Below, in pieces: positions 17,952 through 26,447 of a stretch of 64,000 nucleotides of DNA; positions within the stretch are counted from its first letter, which is position 1, and every line of letters starts with the position of its first letter. The notes under the pieces were generated by a model. The model saw only the letters and a list, made by a program, of their open reading frames with translations. It was not told where the DNA came from and made no database searches. The stretch lies in the NCBI RefSeq assembly GCF_015668195.1, contig NZ_JADPFC010000001.1, positions 744,001 through 808,000 on the forward strand, given 5' to 3'. A program made the translations under genes and the position numbers. The stretch comes from Romboutsia_C sp015668195. GTDB taxonomy: Bacteria > Bacillota > Clostridia > Peptostreptococcales > Peptostreptococcaceae.

Positions 17952-18860
17952 ATGAATGTAAATTTAATAGGTGTACCTACAAATCATGGATGTGACAGAA
18001 ATGGAGCTCAATACGGGCCTAAAAAGCTTAGAGAAGCTAATATAGTAAACATAATGAAAAAAAATAAACTAAGTATATATGATATGGGAGATATCTATGT
18101 AGAAGATATTAGAGAGGAAGATAAGTTTTTAAGCGATAAAAATATAAAGTACTATAATAGCATATATAATGTTAATCTAAATTTAGCACACATGGTATAT
18201 ACATCTTTAAATAATAAAGATTTTCCAATTATAATAGGTGGGGATCATAGTATAGCATTAGGAAGTATATCAGGTGCAAGTTCATACTTTAAAAATTTAG
18301 GTGTAGTTTGGATAGATGCACATGGAGACTTTAACACAGAAGTAATATCAGAAAGTAAAAATTCTCATGGTATGCCTTTAGCTTTTTTATGTGGTTATGG
18401 AGATGAAAGATTAGTAAACTTATATAGGCATAAAACTAAACTACATGAAGAGAATGTATTTCATATAGGTGGAAGAGATATAGATATAGAGGAAAGAAAA
18501 TTATTAGATAATACTAAAGTTAGTATGTATGACAAAAATAGAATTAATAAGTTAGGAATTGAAAAGATAATACATGAAATAATTGAAAAATGTAAAAAAC
18601 AAAATGTAGATGCAATTCATATAAGTTTAGATATAGATTTTATGGATAAAGATATAGTTAAAGGAACAGGAACAAGAGTTAGTGATGGATATAGCATAGA
18701 GGATACAAAACTTATATTAAAAGAACTTATAAATAGTGGACTTGTTAAATCTATGGATTTTGTAGAATTTAATCCGATTTTAGATGAAAACAATGAAACT
18801 CTTAATATATGTACGAACTTATTAGAATATACATCTAACTTAATTAAAAAGTTAAAATAA
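17952..18860 (+). CDS. rocF: Arginase (ureohydrolase family)
   Basis: Binuclear Mn2+ enzyme hydrolysing arginine to ornithine and urea. 302 aa, normal family length. All metal-ligand motifs are seen: GGDHS (H99), DAHGD (D122, H124, D126) with the downstream HGMP typical of arginases rather than agmatinases, and SLDIDFMD (D227, D229). The N-terminal IGVPTNHGCDRNGAQYGPKK also fits arginase. The usual DPxxAPGxGTPxxGG loop is DKDIVKGTGTRVSDG, a modest divergence, so agmatinase or formiminoglutamase-type activity cannot be excluded. TACAAGGGGGATTTTTT precedes the ATG. No terminator separates it from the small gene at 18940. Confidence 0.85.
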   Translation: MNVNLIGVPTNHGCDRNGAQYGPKKLREANIVNIMKKNKLSIYDMGDIYVEDIREEDKFLSDKNIKYYNSIYNVNLNLAHMVYTSLNNKDFPIIIGGDHSIALGSISGASSYFKNLGVVWIDAHGDFNTEVISESKNSHGMPLAFLCGYGDERLVNLYRHKTKLHEENVFHIGGRDIDIEERKLLDNTKVSMYDKNRINKLGIEKIIHEIIEKCKKQNVDAIHISLDIDFMDKDIVKGTGTRVSDGYSIEDTKLILKELINSGLVKSMDFVEFNPILDENNETLNICTNLLEYTSNLIKKLK

Positions 18861-18939
18861 ATAAAATAATTACAGATATATAAGTTATAAATAAGAACGA
18901 TTTGTAGATAGATGCAATAGTATAGTAAGGGGTGAAGAT

Positions 18940-19104
18940 ATGACAAAAGCATATTATTGTCCTTACTGTAAAAACAGACTACAAGTAAAAACTTGTTGAG
19001 GAGGAGCAAAATATAATTGCAGGTTCTGCAATAAGATAATTGCAAATGCTTATGTTTTGACAGAGGAGAAGTTAAGAGAAGAATTAGATAAAAAAGATAA
19101 ATAA
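18940..19104 (+). CDS. Candidate small zinc-ribbon selenoprotein (in-frame TGA as Sec20)
   Basis: A 54-codon gene absent from conventional calling because codon 20 is TGA (18997-18999). Reading through gives CPYC (C7, C10), T-C19-U20-G-G, then CRFC (C27, C30) and a charged C-terminal helix ending in KKDK, closed by TAA. Two CxxC pairs indicate a zinc ribbon; the Cys-Sec pair next to it suggests a redox or metal-handling site. Support: AAGGGGTG ribosome site five bases before the ATG; conserved-looking protein character on both sides of TGA in one frame; a SECIS-like hairpin beginning 16 bases after TGA; and a terminator 17 bp after the TAA. It may share the arginase transcript (79-bp gap, no terminator). 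Selenium use is common in Peptostreptococcaceae. Alternative: a Cys/Gly codon mutated to a stop. The function is unknown. Confidence 0.72.
19000..19032 (+). promoter_or_regulatory. SECIS-like stem-loop
   Basis: Directly downstream of the in-frame TGA, ATTGCAG (19016-19022) pairs perfectly with CTGCAAT (19026-19032) leaving a GTT loop, or a GGTTC loop if the last pair opens. The E. coli fdhF SECIS apical part is TTGCAGGTCTGCA; here it is TTGCAGGTTCTGCA. The first loop G is 22 bases after TGA, inside the usual bacterial range of roughly 16-37. Confidence 0.72.
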
Positions 19105-19120
19105 GTGTATAAATAATAAA

Positions 19121-19165
19121 TAAAGCTACCTAATATTAGCTAAATTATAGGTAGCTTTATTTATT
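19121..19165. terminator. Terminator between the selenoprotein candidate and the trpP fragment
   Basis: AAAGCTACCTA (19122-19132) and TAGGTAGCTTT (19148-19158), followed by ATTTATTGTTT. Converging genes on both strands can use it. Confidence 0.8.
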
Positions 19166-19172
19166 GTTTATT

Positions 19173-19601
19173 TTAAGATCTAAAACTTCTTTTTAAAGAT
19201 AAATTGACAATATTATATAAAAATATACCCACAAATAAGTTTATAATACAAGTAGGTAGTACTATTGTTAAAAATAAAGGTAAAAATGGAGCAGGAAGTC
19301 CTACGATAGCTTTAGCAAATATTAAAAATATGGTACCACTAACTAAAGTACCAAAAGGTAGTATAATCATAGCTAATACACTTTCTTTTTTACTTTTAAG
19401 AAATTTATCTAAAAGCTTTATTTTATAAAACATAAACATTAGTAAATATATAAAATTAGCAGTTATAACTTTATCTAATAAATTTGGTATTTGACCACCT
19501 GGAAACTTTGTAGTTAAAGCTGTAAATATTCCAGTGACAATTGCAGATATTACACAAGTTTTATAATCATCTTTATTAAGCATCATTACTATAAATAACA
19601 T
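19173..19601 (-). pseudogene. trpP: Tryptophan transporter TrpP, 5'-truncated/nonsense
   Basis: 142 codons match the C-terminal three-quarters of the clostridial TrpP family (about 170 aa): GIFTALTTKFPGGQIPNLLD, then KVITANFIYLL, GTLVSGTIFLIFA and VVLPT-like TIVLPTCIINLFVG, with four or five hydrophobic helices. The first in-frame ATG lies inside the conserved ..FTLAMLFI.. segment. Upstream, the same frame reads GLPM-stop-SNFTLA, so a TAA interrupts what looks like continuing TrpP sequence, and no start or ribosome site follows it. The first helix is therefore lost or read only by suppression. No T-box is visible, because the upstream side is now the bio promoter. Confidence 0.78.
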
Positions 19602-19625
19602 AGCAAGTGTAAAATTAGATTACAT

Positions 19626-19679
19626 AGGTAAACCTAAAACAAAAAATAGGTTGACGTAAATGAAAAAATAAACTACTAT
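19626..19679 (+). promoter_or_regulatory. Biotin operon promoter with BirA-like operator
   Basis: Inverted half-sites AGGTAAACC (19626-19634) and GGTTGACGT (19649-19657) are spaced 14 bp, as in BirA boxes (consensus half-site about TTGTAAACC). The right half-site contains the -35 TTGACG (19651-19656); the -10 is TACTAT (19674-19679) after a 17-bp spacer. Bound BirA would occlude RNA polymerase when biotin is plentiful. Confidence 0.6.
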
Positions 19680-19714
19680 ATAATTAGTACCAGGTAATAA
19701 AAGGAGAATACAAA

Positions 19715-20665
19715 ATGTTATATGAAATGACAAATAAAATAAAAAATGGATATTTAATAAATAGAAAAGAAGCAATAAAACTATTAGACTATGACTTTGA
19801 AAGTTTAGGAAAGTTTGCAAATGAAATAAGAGAGTATTTTTTACAAAATGAATTTGACATTTGCTCAATAGTTAATGGTAAAAGTGGAAGATGTAGTGAA
19901 GACTGTAAGTTCTGTGCACAGTCATCTTATCATACTACAGATATAGAAGTTTACCCACTAAAAGATACAGACTATTTTGTAGAAGATGCAAAATATCACA
20001 AAGATAGAGGGATAAAAAGATATTCAATAGTAACATCAGGAAAAAAATTAAGCAATATAGAAATAGATAAAATAGTAAACTCTTATAAGTCTATAAACAA
20101 ATATGTAGACATAAAAACATGCGCATCACATGGTTTACTTAGTAAAGAAGATTTAAGAAAACTTAAAAAAGCTGGTGTCAAAAGATATCATAATAATTTA
20201 GAAACATCAAGAAATTACTTTGATAATATATGCACAACACACACTTATGATGAAAAAATAAAAACTATAAAAGACGCACAAAGTGTAGGACTAGAAGTTT
20301 GTAGTGGAGGTATATTTGGTCTTGGAGAAAGTGAAATAGATAGAATTGATATGGCTTTTGAGATTAGAGATTTAGGGATAAAGTCGATACCACTTAATGC
20401 ACTAGATTATATAAAAGGAACAAAAATAGATAGTAAATCTATTAAGGAAGAAGAATTTTTAAAGATGGTAGCCATATATAGATTTATAAACCCAAGTGCT
20501 CAAATAAGATTAGCAGGTGGTAGAAATTTACTAACAAACTATGGAGAATTAGCTTTTAAATGTGGTGCTAATGCTACTATAAGTGGTGATTTATTGACAA
20601 CTTGCGGAAATAGCATAGCTGACGATATAAAAATGATAGAAAAATTAGGATTTGAAATTAGATAA
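19715..20665 (+). CDS. bioB: Biotin synthase
   Basis: Radical-SAM enzyme inserting sulfur into dethiobiotin, the last step of biotin synthesis. 316 aa. Seen: radical-SAM cluster CSEDCKFC (C60, C64, C67) preceded by NGKSGR, YHNNLETSRNYFDNICTTHT of BioB, and QIRLAGGRNLLTNYGELAF containing the Arg that ligates the [2Fe-2S] cluster. First gene of the bio operon, preceded by AAAAGGAGAATACAAA. bioD starts 22 bp after its stop. Confidence 0.97.
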   Translation: MLYEMTNKIKNGYLINRKEAIKLLDYDFESLGKFANEIREYFLQNEFDICSIVNGKSGRCSEDCKFCAQSSYHTTDIEVYPLKDTDYFVEDAKYHKDRGIKRYSIVTSGKKLSNIEIDKIVNSYKSINKYVDIKTCASHGLLSKEDLRKLKKAGVKRYHNNLETSRNYFDNICTTHTYDEKIKTIKDAQSVGLEVCSGGIFGLGESEIDRIDMAFEIRDLGIKSIPLNALDYIKGTKIDSKSIKEEEFLKMVAIYRFINPSAQIRLAGGRNLLTNYGELAFKCGANATISGDLLTTCGNSIADDIKMIEKLGFEIR

Positions 20666-20687
20666 TTTAAAAGATTGGATGATAAAT

Positions 20688-21383
20688 ATGGGAAAAGGTA
20701 TATTTGTAATAGGAACTAACACAGACATAGGAAAGACTTTTGTAAGTGGAGCTATAACTTATAAATTAAAAAAACATAATAAAAATGTAATACCATATAA
20801 GCCAATACAAAGTGGAGGTATAGAAGAAAATATAAAAATAATACCGCCAGATATTAAATATATAAGAGATATTTGTGATTTAGATATAGATTATAATACT
20901 ATGAATACTTACTGTTTAAAAACAGAGGTATCACCTCATTTAGCGTGTAATATAGAAAATGTATATATAAATAAAGAAAATATAATAAATCATTATAACA
21001 AACTTTTAAAAATATATGATTATGTTGTAGCTGAAGGTGCTGGAGGTATAGTTGTTCCAATAACTAATGATTATTTTTTATATGACCTTATAAAAGACTT
21101 AAATATGGATGTAGTAATAGTAGCAAGTGCATCTGTTGGAACTATAAATCATAGTGTATTAACCTATGAGTTTTTAAAGTCTAAGAATATAAAATGTAGA
21201 GGAATATTTATAAACAACTACAAAAAAAAGTTTTATGAAGACGATAATATAAAAATGATAAGGGAAATAACAAAACTTGATGTAGTAGGTATATTAAATA
21301 AAATTGATAACTTTACAAAAGAAAATATAAAAAAAGAATACGATAAACTTGATTTAGACAATATAATCTCACTATTTGAGTAG
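20688..21383 (+). CDS. bioD: Dethiobiotin synthetase
   Basis: ATP-dependent carboxylase closing the ureido ring of diaminopelargonate. 231 aa. Seen: P-loop GTNTDIGKT (9-17), KPIQSGG, and EGAGGIVVPI. I choose the ATG at 20688, with GGATGAT upstream, over an in-frame ATG at 20652 that would lie inside bioB, because the family's N-terminus begins at the P-loop strand. Confidence 0.95.
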   Translation: MGKGIFVIGTNTDIGKTFVSGAITYKLKKHNKNVIPYKPIQSGGIEENIKIIPPDIKYIRDICDLDIDYNTMNTYCLKTEVSPHLACNIENVYINKENIINHYNKLLKIYDYVVAEGAGGIVVPITNDYFLYDLIKDLNMDVVIVASASVGTINHSVLTYEFLKSKNIKCRGIFINNYKKKFYEDDNIKMIREITKLDVVGILNKIDNFTKENIKKEYDKLDLDNIISLFE

Positions 21384-21456
21384 ATAATTATATTTAAAAT
21401 AATAATTAGAAATTTAAAAATATATTTTTATTAAGTTAAGGGAGGAGATTATAAGT

Positions 21457-22827
21457 ATGAAAAAACTTCAAGAAAAAGACTTAAAATATATATGGCATCC
21501 TTGCTCTCAGATGAAGGACTATGAAACCTTTAAGCCTATAGTAATAGAAAAAGGTAAAGGAGCATTTTTAGAAGATGTTAATGGGAAAAAATATTTAGAT
21601 GCAGTTTCATCTTGGTGGGTAAATTTATTTGGACACTCAAACGAAAGAATAAATAAGGCCTTATACAATCAAGCAAATACGTTAGAACATACTATATTTG
21701 CAAATTTTAGCCATAAGCCAGCCATAAATCTATGTGAAAAAATTATAAGTATAACTCCAGATAGATTAGATAAAGTATTTTTTGGAGATAATGGATCTTC
21801 AGCTATAGAGATAGCTTTAAAGCTAAGCTTTCAATATCATCAACAGATAGGAAAGTGTAAAAAAACAAAGTTTGTAAAAATTAGTGATGCTTATCATGGA
21901 GAAACAACAGGTGCTTTAGCAGTTTCTGATATGGATTTATACAGTAAAATATATAAACCAATGTTACTTGATACTATAAAAGTAGAAGGACCAGATTGCT
22001 TTAGATGTAAGTTTGATAAAAATAGAGACACTTGTAATGCAGAGTGTTTTATAAATATGGAAAATACTATAAAAAAAATTCATGAAGAAGTAAGTGCAAT
22101 AATAGTAGAACCCATAGTTCAATGTGCAGCAGGTATGAAAATATATTCGCCTAAGTATTTAGTTCACTTAAGAAAATTATGTGATAAGTATGAGATAAAT
22201 CTAATGGCTGATGAAATAGCAGTAGGTTTTGGGCGTACTGGTAAAATGTTTGCTTGTGAGCATAGTGATATTTCACCAGATATAATGTGTTTATCAAAAG
22301 GACTTACGGCAGGGTATATGCCATTATCATTAGTTTTAATGGGTAATAAAATATATGATGCTTTTTATGATGAATACAATACAATGAAGGCATTTTTACA
22401 CAGTCATAGTTATTCAGGAAATGCACTAGGATGTAGTGTAGCAGTTGAGACTTTAAAAATATTTGAAGAAGAGAATGTATTAGATAAAAATAAAGATAAA
22501 AGTAATTATTTAAGAAAAAAGGTAGAAAGTGTATTAAAAGATATACCATATGTTGGTGAGTACAGACAAATAGGTATGATAGGTGCTATAGAATTAGTTA
22601 AAAATAAAGATACTAAAGAACCATTTGAAAGTGAAAAAAGAGTAGGATACAACATATATCAAAATGCCTTAGAAAAGGGAGTTTTACTTAGAGCTTTAGG
22701 AAATATAATATACTTTATGCCACCATATGTTATAAGCAAAGAAGAAATAGACTTTATGGTAGAAGTAGCTAGAGATAGTATAATAAAATACTTTAAGGAA
22801 AATCCAGTTATTGATAAGGAGATGTAA
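21457..22827 (+). CDS. bioA: Adenosylmethionine-8-amino-7-oxononanoate aminotransferase
   Basis: PLP enzyme converting KAPA to DAPA with SAM (or Lys in some Bacilli) as amino donor. 456 aa. Seen: HPCSQMKDYE near the N-terminus, SSWWVNLFGHSNERIN, GDNGSSAIEIALK for phosphate binding, DEIAVGFGRTGKMFACEH, and the PLP lysine K281 in LSKGLTAGY. The start follows a GGGAGGAG site. bioY begins one base after its TAA. Confidence 0.97.
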   Translation: MKKLQEKDLKYIWHPCSQMKDYETFKPIVIEKGKGAFLEDVNGKKYLDAVSSWWVNLFGHSNERINKALYNQANTLEHTIFANFSHKPAINLCEKIISITPDRLDKVFFGDNGSSAIEIALKLSFQYHQQIGKCKKTKFVKISDAYHGETTGALAVSDMDLYSKIYKPMLLDTIKVEGPDCFRCKFDKNRDTCNAECFINMENTIKKIHEEVSAIIVEPIVQCAAGMKIYSPKYLVHLRKLCDKYEINLMADEIAVGFGRTGKMFACEHSDISPDIMCLSKGLTAGYMPLSLVLMGNKIYDAFYDEYNTMKAFLHSHSYSGNALGCSVAVETLKIFEEENVLDKNKDKSNYLRKKVESVLKDIPYVGEYRQIGMIGAIELVKNKDTKEPFESEKRVGYNIYQNALEKGVLLRALGNIIYFMPPYVISKEEIDFMVEVARDSIIKYFKENPVIDKEM

Positions 22828-22828
22828 T

Positions 22829-23368
22829 ATGAATAATAAAACTAGAGAGATAACACTAGTAGCATTATTATCAGTAATAATATCAATATCAGGAACATTT
22901 AAATTACCAGGACTTATACCAGGAACAGAATTTCAAATGTCAGCACCAATTGCTATAGGTATATGTTCTACTTTTGGATTTAAAAGATATATAAGTGCAG
23001 GAATAATAGCTAGCATGATAAACCTTATTATGGGGACTCATACAATTTTAAATGTAATAGTAGCTATGACATTTAGAGTAGTAGCAGGCTCACTAATAGG
23101 TATTTTAGGTAGTAATATAATAGTAGTATCAACAGCTGGTATAGTAGGTACAGCAGTAGGTAGAGTAGTAATGGCAAGTATTACAGGTACGCCATTTAAA
23201 GCATTACTTTTATCAGCATTACCTGGTATGATTTACACATTATTGTCTTCATATTTTGTATATAAAACAATAGAAAAAATAGTAAAAGTAACACCTTATA
23301 AGTCATTTATAAAAAAGTATGATAAAAAAGAAAATGCAGTAGTAAATATTAAAGAAGAGCTAGTATAA
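22829..23368 (+). CDS. bioY: Biotin ECF transporter substrate-binding protein
   Basis: Membrane S-component binding biotin; it works alone or with a shared ECF module encoded elsewhere. 179 aa with about six hydrophobic helices. Seen: IPGTEFQMSAPIAIGI and FRVVAGSLIGILG, matching BioY. The ATG at 22829 with AAGGAGATGTAAT is preferred over an in-frame ATG at 22811 inside bioA. Placing import and synthesis in one BirA-controlled unit lets both shut off together. Confidence 0.9.
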   Translation: MNNKTREITLVALLSVIISISGTFKLPGLIPGTEFQMSAPIAIGICSTFGFKRYISAGIIASMINLIMGTHTILNVIVAMTFRVVAGSLIGILGSNIIVVSTAGIVGTAVGRVVMASITGTPFKALLLSALPGMIYTLLSSYFVYKTIEKIVKVTPYKSFIKKYDKKENAVVNIKEELV

Positions 23369-23426
23369 ATCTATAAAAATAAATTATAGATTATTAAAGC
23401 ATAAACTAAAATAGTTTTAAAATATA

Positions 23427-23475
23427 AAATGCTATATTCAGAAGTGATATTTTATCTGAATATAGCATTTTAATT
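23427..23475 (+). terminator. Terminator between bioY and bioW
   Basis: Perfect 17-bp stem AAAATGCTATATTCAGA / TCTGAATATAGCATTTT followed by TAATTATAAT. It is strong enough to split the operon; partial read-through or a second promoter is needed for bioWF. Confidence 0.8.
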
Positions 23476-23508
23476 ATAATTCTAAAATTAGATAAAGGAT
23501 GATAACAA

Positions 23509-24300
23509 ATGAATTTATATAGTATAAAGATGAGAGGAGCAAAAGAGCATAATCATATATCTGGAGCTGAAAGTATAGTAAGTGAAAAAGATTTACAAAA
23601 TGCAGTTAGTGTTTTAATAAAAAGAGCATTAACACACTCAAAAGGAAAAAGTGATTCTATTAATATAAAAATAGAAGAGATTAATAAAGAAGAAATAAAA
23701 TATATAGATCCACTTTATGTTACAACTTTAAATACTAAAAATAAAAAAGAAAGCTATGAGTTTTTATATAATAGTTTATTAAAATTAAATATAAATAGTA
23801 AAAATGCTATATACATTATAGACTTATTTAAAAGTATAAAAAATATGAGAGGTGCAGTACTTCTTGATGTTAATAATATTAAAAGACTAGAAAAAGATAA
23901 GTTAAGAGGAATAAGGGCCACTTATATGGATTTTGAAGATTCAAAAGTAGATAGGTTAGATAAACAATATGAATGCACTGATAACTTAAACAAAAATGAA
24001 AAACTACTTCAAAATACACATTTTATAGAAGCATTATGCCTATCATCTAAGGTATGTAATGCTCCTAATATAATAGGTGAAATATGTTGTTCTGATGATA
24101 AAAATTATACAACAGGATATATAGCAAGTAAAGAATTTGGATATATAAGAGTTAAACATATGAAAGATATAGGTGAGGATAGAGGAGGAAGAATATTTTT
24201 ATATGATCCTACTATAGACTCTAGGTATACACTTGAAGACACTATAAAATATCTTGAAAATACTAAAGTTATAATTAAAGACAAAATCATATTTAAATAA
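23509..24300 (+). CDS. bioW: 6-carboxyhexanoate-CoA ligase (pimeloyl-CoA synthetase)
   Basis: Activates free pimelate to pimeloyl-CoA, the entry step for KAPA synthesis in organisms lacking BioC/BioH. 263 aa, as for Bacillus and clostridial BioW. Seen: N-terminal YSIKMRGAKEHNHISGAE, the family hallmark, RGVRATYMDFE-like GIRATYMDFED, and GYIRVKHMKDIGEDRGGRIF at the C-terminus. AAAGGATGATAACAA precedes the ATG. No BirA site was found in the 34 bp between the terminator and the start. Confidence 0.95.
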   Translation: MNLYSIKMRGAKEHNHISGAESIVSEKDLQNAVSVLIKRALTHSKGKSDSINIKIEEINKEEIKYIDPLYVTTLNTKNKKESYEFLYNSLLKLNINSKNAIYIIDLFKSIKNMRGAVLLDVNNIKRLEKDKLRGIRATYMDFEDSKVDRLDKQYECTDNLNKNEKLLQNTHFIEALCLSSKVCNAPNIIGEICCSDDKNYTTGYIASKEFGYIRVKHMKDIGEDRGGRIFLYDPTIDSRYTLEDTIKYLENTKVIIKDKIIFK

Positions 24301-24316
24301 TAAATAAGGAGATATA

Positions 24317-25453
24317 ATGGATAATATAAAAGCAAAACTACAACAAATAAAAGAGAATAATCTTTATAGAAAGATAAAATATTTAAATAAACCACAAGAT
24401 AAATATACAACTATAAATAAGAAAAAAGCACTTTTAATGTCTTCTAATAATTATCTTGGCCTTTGTAATAATGAAGGAGTTAAAAAAAGTGCAATAGAAT
24501 CTATTAACAAATATGGATTAGGTTCTGGAGGTTCAAGATTAACTACAGGTAGCTATGATTTACACAAAAAACTAGAAGAAAAAATAGCGAAGTTTAAAGG
24601 GTATGAAGATGCTATAATATTTAATACTGGGTATATGGCAAATATAGGGGTAATCTCAGCTATATGCGATGAAGATTATTATATATTTAGTGATGAATTA
24701 AACCATGCATCTATAATAGATGGGTGTAGATTATCAAAAGGAAAAACTATAGTATATAAGCATAATGATATTAAAGATTTAACTAATAAGATAAATGAAA
24801 TAAATCCAAAGCATGGAATAATAGTTACTGATAGTGTATTTAGTATGGATGGAGATATATGTAAATTAGATGAAATAGTTAAAATAGCTAAAAAACATAA
24901 CCTTATATCTATAGTAGATGATGCACATGCTACAGGAGTAATCGGTAAAACTGGAAGAGGAAGTAGTGAGTATTTTAATATAAAACCAGACATAACAATA
25001 GGAACACTTTCTAAGGCAATAGGAAGTGAAGGTGGATTTGTATGTGCTAGTAATGATATTATCGATTATTTAAGAAATAAATCAAGAAGCTTTATATTCT
25101 CAACAGCACTTTCTCCAGCAGTTATAGGAGCATCAATTAAAAGTTTTGAAATTATTGAAAATAATCCATACTTAGTTAAAAAGCTAAAAGAAAATGTAGA
25201 GTATCTATGTAAAGTTCTTAAAAATATTGGATTTGATATTGATAGAGAAACACCAATTATACCTATATTAATAGGAGATGAAAAAAAGGCAATAAAAATA
25301 AGTGAAAGTTTACTAAAAGAAGGTATACATATACCAGCAATAAGATATCCAACAGTAAAAAAAGGAGAAGCTATACTTAGAGTTACACTAATGGCAACTC
25401 ATGATTTTTGTGATATAGATTTAGTAGTAAAAAGTATTAAAAAATTAATATAG
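24317..25453 (+). CDS. bioF: 8-amino-7-oxononanoate synthase
   Basis: PLP enzyme condensing pimeloyl-CoA with alanine. 378 aa. Seen: SSNNYLGLCNN, GSGGSRLTTGSYDLHKKLE, DDAHATGVIGKTGRGSSEY and the PLP lysine K233 in TLSKAIGSEGG. It lies 16 bp after bioW with AAGGAGATATA upstream. With bioW, A, D and B it completes the route from pimelate to biotin in one locus. Confidence 0.96.
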   Translation: MDNIKAKLQQIKENNLYRKIKYLNKPQDKYTTINKKKALLMSSNNYLGLCNNEGVKKSAIESINKYGLGSGGSRLTTGSYDLHKKLEEKIAKFKGYEDAIIFNTGYMANIGVISAICDEDYYIFSDELNHASIIDGCRLSKGKTIVYKHNDIKDLTNKINEINPKHGIIVTDSVFSMDGDICKLDEIVKIAKKHNLISIVDDAHATGVIGKTGRGSSEYFNIKPDITIGTLSKAIGSEGGFVCASNDIIDYLRNKSRSFIFSTALSPAVIGASIKSFEIIENNPYLVKKLKENVEYLCKVLKNIGFDIDRETPIIPILIGDEKKAIKISESLLKEGIHIPAIRYPTVKKGEAILRVTLMATHDFCDIDLVVKSIKKLI

Positions 25454-25508
25454 TAAGAAAAATAACTATGATATGTTATAATGGATTAAAACGCCTAAGG
25501 AGGAAAAT

Positions 25509-26447
25509 ATGACAAATAGCCAAAACTTTAAGAGATACCTAAAAGAAAATGATTTAAAAGGATTAAAGACAATAAAAAAAGCAGAACTTCATAATCATTG
25601 TGGCTTAGGTATGAAATTTGATAATATACATAGTTATACAAAAGGCAAAATAAAAAGACCTTCTAAAGATATGAAGGGAATAAAAGGATTAGATGATTTT
25701 ATATTTAATGAATATATGAATCATATAAAAACTAAAGAAGATTTCCTATGGACAATAGAAGCAACTATTAAAGATGCTATAGATGATAATATAGTAATAC
25801 TTGAAGCTAGTGTAGACTGTCATGATATATTAAGATTTGAAAATGATAAAGATTTTTTTGATTGTATAGGAAGCTTAGTTGATAAGTATAAAGATAAAAT
25901 AGATTTTAGGCCAGAAATAGGAATCGCAAAAAGTATAAGTGATGAAAATCTTGAAAATTTAATACCTAAAATTATAGATAGTAAAGTGTTTAAGTCTATA
26001 GATTTATATGGAGATGAAGAAATAGTTGGATTTGATAGATATAAAACATACTATGATTATGCTAAGAAAAATGGACTAAAATTAAAAGCGCATACAGGGG
26101 AATTTTTAGGTGCAGAAAATGTTAGAGAAGCTATAGAAATTCTTAATATAGATGAACTTCAACATGGATTTAGAGCAGTTGAAAGTGATTATGTACTAGA
26201 TATGATAAAAGAAAGAAATATAAGATTAAATATATGTCCTACTAGTAATGTATATCTAGGAGCAGTAGATGATATAAAAAAACATCCAGTTAGGAAAATA
26301 TATGATAAAGGTATAAATATAAGTATAAACACTGATGACTTGATAGTATTTGATTCTACTGTAAGTGAAGAGTATTTAATGCTTTATAATAATCATATAT
26401 TTAATGAAGATGAACTTGATAAAATAAGAATAAATTCTTTAAGATAA
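25509..26447 (+). CDS. add: Adenosine deaminase, short C-terminus
   Basis: Zn2+ hydrolase converting adenosine to inosine. 312 aa against a usual 330-350. Seen: Zn ligands HNH in KAELHNHCGL, HTGE (HAGE in most homologues) with the catalytic glutamate, LQHGFRAVES, ICPTSN, and SINTDD with the Zn-binding aspartate. It stops at ELDKIRINSLR, where homologues continue with about 20-30 further residues (N-S-F-x-x-S-F-L...), and the terminator begins within the stop codon. The active site is complete, so it may be functional. AAGGAGGAAAAT precedes the ATG. Confidence 0.9.
   Translation: MTNSQNFKRYLKENDLKGLKTIKKAELHNHCGLGMKFDNIHSYTKGKIKRPSKDMKGIKGLDDFIFNEYMNHIKTKEDFLWTIEATIKDAIDDNIVILEASVDCHDILRFENDKDFFDCIGSLVDKYKDKIDFRPEIGIAKSISDENLENLIPKIIDSKVFKSIDLYGDEEIVGFDRYKTYYDYAKKNGLKLKAHTGEFLGAENVREAIEILNIDELQHGFRAVESDYVLDMIKERNIRLNICPTSNVYLGAVDDIKKHPVRKIYDKGINISINTDDLIVFDSTVSEEYLMLYNNHIFNEDELDKIRINSLR

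Noticed and set aside
18940..18999. Reading the small gene at 18940 as an ordinary 19-codon ORF, or TGA as Trp
   Set aside because: A 19-residue product would be an odd isolated peptide, and TGG is used for Trp throughout the window. The hairpin and protein character after TGA favour recoding.
18617..19045. 142-codon minus-strand frame across the arginase end and the selenoprotein candidate
   Set aside because: Low-complexity Leu/Ile/Tyr composition typical of reversed AT-rich coding DNA; no ribosome site.
24679..24993. 104-codon antisense frame inside bioF
   Set aside because: Shadow of bioF coding, without start signals or domain.
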